Assembly (NCBI RefSeq): GCF_001682865.1
Contig: NZ_MAQX01000036.1
Coordinates: 62,001-126,000 of the forward strand
Direction: 5' to 3'
DNA: 64,000 nt
From: Bacillus sp. FJAT-26390
GTDB lineage: Bacteria; Bacillota; Bacilli; Paenibacillales; Paenibacillaceae
The notes under the pieces were generated by a model. That model was given only the letters and a program-made list of their open reading frames with translations. It did not search any database and was not told where the DNA came from. Each line of letters starts with the position of its first letter. Within the stretch, counting starts at the first letter, position 1. Shown in pieces: positions 59,036 through 64,000 of the stretch. A program made the position numbers and the translations under genes.

Positions 59036-59881
59036 ATGGTGCAAAACATGTTTGGAAAAATCCGTTCTTATTATGCAAGATTCAGCGAAAAGGAAAAAAA
59101 AATCGCAAACTATATTTTAGATAATCCCGAAAAAATCATTCATAGCACCATTAATGAGGTTGCCGAAGATTTGAATGTTGCGGAAGCAACCGTGTTTCGT
59201 TTCTGCAAGCGTATCGGATATAAAGGATACCAAGCGATGAAAATCGCCCTTGCCTCGGAAATTATGACGCCAAGCGAGCAAATTTATGAAGAAATCAATG
59301 AGCAGGACGATGAGAAGACGATCGCCGAGAAAGTATTTAAATCAAACATTCGAACGCTTGAAAATACGTTTCAAATTTTAGACGGCGAAGACTTCGCCAA
59401 AGCGGTATCCGTCATCGCTGCTGCAAACCGCGTTCACTTCTACGGCATCGGCGGCTCCGGCGTTATCGCGATGGATGCTTTCCATAAATTTATCCGCTCT
59501 GGAAAACAAGCTTTCGCATTTACGGATGCGCATTTCCAGCTCATGTCGGCAGCTCAGCTGACGAAGGATGATGTTGCGGTCGTCATTTCCCATTCGGGCA
59601 CGAATAAAGACACGATACGCATCTTGCAAACGGCAAAAGCGAATGGCGCAAAAACAATTGCGATAACCGGCTTCCCTAAGTCGCCAATCAGCCAGCATGC
59701 AGATGTATCGCTCCATACAAGCTCAGAGGAAACGGTTTACCGCTCAGAAGCGCTCGCATCTCGAATTGGGCAGCTTAGCTTAATTGATGCCCTGTATGTC
59801 AATGTCATGCTCTTAAACAAAGATAAAGCGAAAGCATCGCTCGAAAAAGTACGGGAAGCCATCTCGGAAACCCGAATTTAA
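59036..59881 (+). CDS. RpiR/MurR-family transcriptional regulator
   Basis: 281 residues. N-terminal HTH_6 domain (KIRSYYARFSEKEKKIANYI...VAEATVFRFCKRIGYKGY), C-terminal SIS sugar-phosphate-binding domain (HFYGIGGSGVIAMDAFHKF, VVISHSGTNKDTIRIL, TIAITGFPKSPIS). Placed between gntZ and gntP, it very likely controls gluconate genes in response to a phosphorylated sugar such as 6-phosphogluconate. GGAGAAG precedes the ATG. A CATACGTATG palindrome (58952-58961) lies in the divergent promoter region. Confidence 0.92.
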   Translation: MVQNMFGKIRSYYARFSEKEKKIANYILDNPEKIIHSTINEVAEDLNVAEATVFRFCKRIGYKGYQAMKIALASEIMTPSEQIYEEINEQDDEKTIAEKVFKSNIRTLENTFQILDGEDFAKAVSVIAAANRVHFYGIGGSGVIAMDAFHKFIRSGKQAFAFTDAHFQLMSAAQLTKDDVAVVISHSGTNKDTIRILQTAKANGAKTIAITGFPKSPISQHADVSLHTSSEETVYRSEALASRIGQLSLIDALYVNVMLLNKDKAKASLEKVREAISETRI

Positions 59882-59902
59882 TCGCGTCTCATTTTACGGA
59901 AG

Positions 59903-59948
59903 AAAGGTGAGCCATTGACTGCAATGTTAACGGTTCACCTTTTTTTAT
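59903..59948. terminator. Terminator between rpiR and gntP
   Basis: AAAGGTGAGCC pairs with GGTTCACCTTT (one mismatch). TTTTTTT follows on the plus strand. It lies between convergent genes. Confidence 0.7.
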
Positions 59949-59954
59949 GGAAAG

Positions 59955-61304
59955 CTAAACGAAAATGTCTACGACCAGGATCAAAGCAAGCGCGACGACG
60001 GAAATAATCGTTTCCAGCGCCGTCCATGTCAAGAGCGTTTCCTTGACCGACATCCCGAAATACTCCTTGATCATCCAGAAGCCCGAATCGTTCACGTGAG
60101 ACAAGATGAGCGATCCTGCGCCCGTAGCGAGTACGAGCAGCTCAAGATTAGCTCCCGGCACGATCGCAGCAATCGGAGCAACAATGCCGGCCGCTGTCAT
60201 CATCGAAACGGTAGCTGAGCCTGTCGCAACACGAATGAGCGCCGCAATTCCCCATCCAAGCAAAATAGGAGAAATGTTTGAGGATGTAGCTAAATCCGCG
60301 ATATACTCACCAATGCCGGAATCAAGCAACACCCGGTTGAAAGCTCCGCCTGCCCCAATGACCAGCAAGATCGTCGCCGTAGGCGCCAAGCAATCATTCG
60401 AAAACTTCAGTACCTTCTCCCTGCTGAGGCCGCGGAAGTACCCTAAGCTAAAGAAGGAATATACAGTTGCGATTAGCAAAGCGGTCACCGGGTCTCCGAT
60501 AAAGCGCAGCGCTTGGTACAAGGAGCTCTCCTTGGCAAGAAACAGCTCCGCAATGGAGGCAGCGAGCATAAGGATGACCGGGACCAGAACGGTAAATACC
60601 GTATTGAAAAAGCCCGGCAGCTGCCTGTTAGGATCTGCCTCTGTCAGCTGCTCCCCGATTTCCTTAGGTACCGATTTATGAATCCGGTTGCCAATCCACT
60701 GTCCATACAATGGACCTGCGATGATCGCTGTAGGAAGACCGACGATAATCGCATACAAGATCGTGAGTCCAACATCAGCGTTAAAAATGCCTACCGCAGC
60801 CATAGCAGCCGGATGCGGCGGCACAAGGCCATGCACGACCGAAAGTCCGGCGACGAGCGGTACGCCGATTTTGACAAGCGACACGCCTGTTTGGCGAGCG
60901 ATCGTGAATACCAATGGGATCAACAATACGAAGCCGACCTGGAAGAAGACCGGAATACCCACGATGAAAGCAACAAACATCATCGCCCAGTGCACATTTT
61001 TTTCGCCAAAACGTTTAATTAACGTTTGCGCGATTTTCTCGGCACCGCCGGACTCCGCCATCATTTTGCCGAGCATCGTACCTAAAGCAAGTACGATAGC
61101 CAAGAAACCAAGCGTATTGCCCATGCCTGTCTTAATGGAGTCGATGATGCCTGTCCCGCCTGCTTCTGACGTGAACAACGGCATTCCTGTAGCAAGCCCG
61201 ACGCCAATTGCTGTCACGATAAGCGAGACAAACGGATTCAGCTTCGCTACTGTTATGAGCAGCAATAGCACTACAATAGCAGCCAAAACGATAAGTAATA
61301 ACAT
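59955..61304 (-). CDS. gntP: Gluconate:H+ symporter (GntP family)
   Basis: 449 residues, about twelve membrane helices. Family features: LNPFVSLIVTAIGVGLATGM, VHGLVPPHPAAMAAVGIF, IGAGGAFNRVLLDSGIGEYI and HVNDSGFWMIKEYFGMS. The ATG at 61304 has GGAGGGCATACC upstream; 16 codons further upstream are excluded. With gntK and gntZ it forms a complete gluconate uptake and breakdown set, though from separate transcripts. Confidence 0.93.
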   Translation of the reverse strand: MLLLIVLAAIVVLLLLITVAKLNPFVSLIVTAIGVGLATGMPLFTSEAGGTGIIDSIKTGMGNTLGFLAIVLALGTMLGKMMAESGGAEKIAQTLIKRFGEKNVHWAMMFVAFIVGIPVFFQVGFVLLIPLVFTIARQTGVSLVKIGVPLVAGLSVVHGLVPPHPAAMAAVGIFNADVGLTILYAIIVGLPTAIIAGPLYGQWIGNRIHKSVPKEIGEQLTEADPNRQLPGFFNTVFTVLVPVILMLAASIAELFLAKESSLYQALRFIGDPVTALLIATVYSFFSLGYFRGLSREKVLKFSNDCLAPTATILLVIGAGGAFNRVLLDSGIGEYIADLATSSNISPILLGWGIAALIRVATGSATVSMMTAAGIVAPIAAIVPGANLELLVLATGAGSLILSHVNDSGFWMIKEYFGMSVKETLLTWTALETIISVVALALILVVDIFV

Positions 61305-61358
61305 GGTATGCCCTCCTAAGTTGTCTTTAAAGAATGCTGAGCAGCTTTTCAATTATAT

Positions 61359-61403
61359 GAAAAAATATTTCTCAAATCAATATCATTAAAGAAAAAATAT
61401 TTT
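61359..61403. repeat. Paired GAAAAAATATTT motif upstream of gntP
   Basis: GAAAAAATATTT occurs at 61359-61370 and 61391-61402, exactly 32 bp (about three helical turns) apart, 55-100 bp before the gntP start codon. Paired sites with this spacing suit a dimeric regulator such as the adjacent RpiR protein. That reading is an inference; AT-rich promoter sequence could also explain it. Confidence 0.4.
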
Positions 61404-61496
61404 ATTATTTCTGTCGAAATAACGTTCCTTATTATGAGTATTATTTGCCATTTCATGCAGTTGATCGTTTTTTCGGTAAAAACCTAAATAATCAAG

Positions 61497-61536
61497 AAAA
61501 AACCTGCATGCGTAAAAATGCATACAGGCTTTTTTT
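61497..61536. terminator. Terminator of the GH15 gene
   Basis: CCTGCATGC pairs with GCATACAGG (one mismatch), with a six-A run on the left and a seven-T run on the right, so it can act in both directions. On the minus strand it ends the GH15/glgA unit. Confidence 0.65.
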
Positions 61537-61565
61537 AAGTTTATTTCATTCTTTGTTTTGAAGCT

Positions 61566-63551
61566 TTATAGCAAACCGTTAGCCTCAGCTTCCAATCGAA
61601 GACGCTTATACTTTGCCGCATACTTGCTTACGCTGTGGACTACCGTCGCATGCGACCACGTTAGCGGTGCTACCGATAGCGGCGATCCGTCAAACGGATT
61701 AAGCTGCTCCGGCAGCAAGCCGCTTTTGAGCGCATGATCGGATACCCATTGCAGCGTGCGGCGCGGTCCTTCCAGCTCTTCAAGCGATTTGGCTGAATCA
61801 ATCTCGAAATTAGCTACCCAAAGCGTGCAAATAATCCATGGGTTGCCGGGAACCTTATCAATTTCGCCGGATTGCTGGAAGTAATAATCATTCGTGTAGC
61901 GAGCGACGCCCCCGATATGAGTTTTCACCTGCAAACCTTCCTTAATCGCCAGCATCGTTTGCACGACGCGGTAATCATCAACAGGCAATACGCCAAACTC
62001 AAGAACGCCAAACAAGCTGCTCTCGAGCGTCATATCCTTCACCCAGCGATTGTCCTTCTGAATAAGGCCGCGCGCGAACCGTCCGGCATCTTCATCCCAC
62101 AGTTGGGTAATGATGCCGTGCTTAATCTCTTCTGCCGTTTTTTTGTAATGGTCGCTGCGCTCATAATCGCCGAACAGATCGGTGAAGAACGAAGCAGCCA
62201 TTAAGCCGCCATAGACAGAAGCAGCCGTATACGTCCAAATGCCGTAGCGCTCCTCCCACAGGTCGTAGCTTGGCTTTGGCAGCGACAAGGATGGCTCCAT
62301 ATAGGAGCTTAGAAAGGTTGCTGCCTTTCGAATTAAATTGCTGTACAGCGACTGCGGCAGCTCAATGACTTGATTGCGCGAATAGTCCTTCCATAAGGCA
62401 AACAGCACGAGAGCTGTCTCATCCTCTTGAATAGGCAAACGTCTGCTTCCCTGCACGATGTAAGGATGCCAGCTGGAGCCAACGGTGCCATCCGGGTTGT
62501 ACTTGTGATACAAATACCCATCTGGCGATAAGGCTTGCGCGCAAAAGTGAAAAAACGGAGCGATCACGCTTTGATAGCCGGCCATCGACATGGCGTCAGC
62601 AATAAGGGCGCCGTCACGCGGCCACATATAGCTGTAATGGTCACGATTGTACTGCAAAATATCGGTATCATTCGCAGCCAATATTGCTCCGCGTTCATCA
62701 ACCTGCGTTCGAACAAGCAGCAAGCTTAGCTTGAACATCTTCACAACATCATGCGGCAAATCGCCAAGATCGGATTCTGCGCGGCGCAGCCAATGCTTCC
62801 AGTAAATAACCATTCGGCTGAGAAGCTTCTCCGGATGATTTTCCTGTACGTATTGGTTCAGCTCTTTTACTTCTTCGAGATTTTGGCCGATAGACATCCA
62901 ATAATAAATCGTCTTATCGTTGTTCGGCTGAACGACCGTTCGGAAGCTGATCGTACTGTCCACGGACCCTTGGGCAATCGAATTGCCCATCAGCACGCCA
63001 TCCTCCGCATCGCGCCAAGTGCCTTCTGCGGATTGAAACCTTTTTATGCCTGTCGAGTATTGCGTCATGCCGCCTTCGTCAGAGAAGCCGTTGAACATAA
63101 AGTAGTTGTTCCGTTTGTAATGATACAGGGTATGATTCTCCGGATAATAGACGGCGGTATCTCCAACCTCCGTGCCATCGATCATCAAATCCTGATGGAA
63201 GAACAAACGGACTTCTTTAGGATCGTTTGTTCTGTTGCGGACGACAACCCGCTTGATATAAATGCACTCGCGCTGATGAATGCCGTCATTCATATGAAGC
63301 TCGATTCCCAGTCCATCATGCTTCGCTGTAATGTTCGTCACTAAGGAATCCTCGATATAATCCAAATCGAATCTCCACTCCGGCTCATCAAGCCAGCTAA
63401 AAGCGCCTTCCACCCAGACACCTAAGCGGCAATACTGACCGCCTACATGATTCAACTGTCCAACGTACGGATAATAAATATCGCGAATATAACAGTGCTG
63501 ATCCAAATTAAGAAGCATCTTTCCGTTGCCGATTACAAGATGACGGGCCAT
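61566..63551 (-). CDS. GH15 family glucan hydrolase (glucoamylase-like)
   Basis: 661 residues, no signal peptide, so probably cytoplasmic. N-terminal beta-sandwich domain (1-260), then an (alpha/alpha)6 barrel. Barrel motifs: HYSYMWPRDGALIADAMSMA with the substrate-binding WPRD, SSWHPYIVQGSRRLPIQEDETALVLFAL with the likely catalytic acid in QEDE, and LWEERYGIWTYTAASVYGG. The start at 63551 has GGAGAAGG upstream and overlaps glgA by 19 nt, so it is coupled to glycogen synthesis. Whether it cleaves alpha-1,4- or other alpha-glucosidic bonds is not visible. Confidence 0.88.
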   Translation of the reverse strand: MARHLVIGNGKMLLNLDQHCYIRDIYYPYVGQLNHVGGQYCRLGVWVEGAFSWLDEPEWRFDLDYIEDSLVTNITAKHDGLGIELHMNDGIHQRECIYIKRVVVRNRTNDPKEVRLFFHQDLMIDGTEVGDTAVYYPENHTLYHYKRNNYFMFNGFSDEGGMTQYSTGIKRFQSAEGTWRDAEDGVLMGNSIAQGSVDSTISFRTVVQPNNDKTIYYWMSIGQNLEEVKELNQYVQENHPEKLLSRMVIYWKHWLRRAESDLGDLPHDVVKMFKLSLLLVRTQVDERGAILAANDTDILQYNRDHYSYMWPRDGALIADAMSMAGYQSVIAPFFHFCAQALSPDGYLYHKYNPDGTVGSSWHPYIVQGSRRLPIQEDETALVLFALWKDYSRNQVIELPQSLYSNLIRKAATFLSSYMEPSLSLPKPSYDLWEERYGIWTYTAASVYGGLMAASFFTDLFGDYERSDHYKKTAEEIKHGIITQLWDEDAGRFARGLIQKDNRWVKDMTLESSLFGVLEFGVLPVDDYRVVQTMLAIKEGLQVKTHIGGVARYTNDYYFQQSGEIDKVPGNPWIICTLWVANFEIDSAKSLEELEGPRRTLQWVSDHALKSGLLPEQLNPFDGSPLSVAPLTWSHATVVHSVSKYAAKYKRLRLEAEANGLL

Positions 63552-64000
63552 GATTCCTTCTCCTTTCGATGCGCTGCAAGTTGTGAGTAAACGGATATAT
63601 AGGCTTTGGCAGAACGGTTCCAGCTGTAATCCTCCTTGTTGCCGTTAAACACAATTTGCTTCCAAGCTTCCTCATTACGATAAAGAGCTAACGCTCTGCG
63701 TACGGTGTACATATAATCGTGCGCATTGTAATTCGTAAAGCTGAAGCCGTTACCTTCGCCAGTATATTCGTTGTAGGCTTGTACCGTGTCCTTAAGTCCT
63801 CCTGTCTCGCGAACAATCGGCACGGTACGGTAGCGCAACGCAATCAGCTGACTTAGACCGCAGGGTTCAAATTGAGAAGGCATCGCAAACATATCCGAGC
63901 CCGCATAGATGCGGCGGGCAAGCCTGTCGTCGTAGCCTATCCATACTGCAACCTTATCGGGATGGCGATATGCGGCATCATTCAAGAAATGCTCATAACG
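63533..64000 (-). CDS. glgA: Glycogen synthase, 5'-truncated by window edge
   Basis: C-terminal 155 residues of a GT5 ADP-glucose:glucan glucosyltransferase; the reading frame continues past the right edge. Diagnostic motif SDMFAMPSQFEPCGLSQLIA, then RTVPIVRETGGLKDTV, which form the ADP-glucose-binding C-domain, and a final Trp-rich SWNRSAKAYI. The stop lies inside the start of the GH15 gene. The last residues (HRKEKESWPVIL) extend slightly beyond the usual end. Confidence 0.9.
   Translation of the reverse strand, partial: RYEHFLNDAAYRHPDKVAVWIGYDDRLARRIYAGSDMFAMPSQFEPCGLSQLIALRYRTVPIVRETGGLKDTVQAYNEYTGEGNGFSFTNYNAHDYMYTVRRALALYRNEEAWKQIVFNGNKEDYSWNRSAKAYISVYSQLAAHRKEKESWPVIL

Noticed and set aside
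60688..61389. 233-codon open frame on the plus strand
   Set aside because: Antisense to gntP; the Thr/Pro/Ile-rich sequence is the expected mirror of a membrane protein gene.
1..64000. tRNA, rRNA, insertion sequences, prophage or defence islands
   Set aside because: Nothing resembling these was seen on either strand; gene content is chromosomal core throughout.

Overview
The window comes from an endospore-forming Bacillota bacterium, most likely Paenibacillaceae. The evidence is spo0A, spoIVB, spoIIM, the complete spoIIIAA-AH operon, gerP genes, splB and a 2-phosphosulfolactate phosphatase, together with Bacillus-type gene order, strong GGAGG ribosome sites, many TTG and GTG starts and moderate GC content. 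LipB, a squalene-hopene-type cyclase and the glgA/GH15 pair fit Paenibacillus better than Bacillus subtilis, but the genus is an inference. No rRNA, tRNA, insertion sequence, prophage or CRISPR array was seen. Nearly all of the window is chromosomal core.

Layout. 1-12 kb: truncated spoIIM, a repeat-rich gene-free stretch, nudF with a divergent mciZ-like gene, an M20 peptidase, a Prli42-like micro-ORF, lipB, a four-gene branched-chain 2-oxoacid dehydrogenase cluster, yqzF, a coaD-like gene and an Eis-like acetyltransferase. 12-42 kb: a long block in B. subtilis order (spo0A-spoIVB-recN-argR-tlyA-dxs-ispA-xseB-xseA-folD-nusB-asp23-accC-accB-spoIIIAH..AA-yqhV-efp-pepQ-aroQ-yqhR-yqhQ-yqhP-mntR), interrupted by a 165-residue unknown gene, an amaP/DUF2273 pair, comB and lysC, and followed by splB. 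42-50 kb: a zinc-uptake operon (znuA-znuC-znuB) with a ccdA-like gene, metG behind a methionine T-box, then yidD and zur. 50-52 kb: gerPA-E with an Hsp20-like gene divergent from it. 52-56 kb: a YeiH-family exporter with a divergent LysR regulator, and a triterpene-type cyclase. 56-61 kb: gluconate use (gntK, gntZ-type dehydrogenase, gntP) around an RpiR regulator. 61-64 kb: a GH15 glucan hydrolase and the 3' end of glgA.

How it works together. Sporulation control is spread over the window: Spo0A with three 0A-box-like sites and a sigma-H-like promoter, SpoIVB signalling, the SpoIIIA channel behind a good sigma-E-like promoter, MciZ as a cell-division brake, GerP permeability proteins behind a sigma-K-like promoter, and spore UV repair (SplB). 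Core metabolism fills the rest: membrane precursors (branched-chain acyl-CoA, AccBC, isoprenoids), aspartate and shikimate pathways, and zinc and manganese homeostasis. No clearly new multi-gene system was found. The most informative items are small or regulatory: the mciZ and Prli42 micro-genes, the Met T-box, the Zur-type operator with ccdA in the zinc operon, the 22-nt tandem repeat near spoIIM, a probable second coaD, and several start codons that differ from the longest reading frame.
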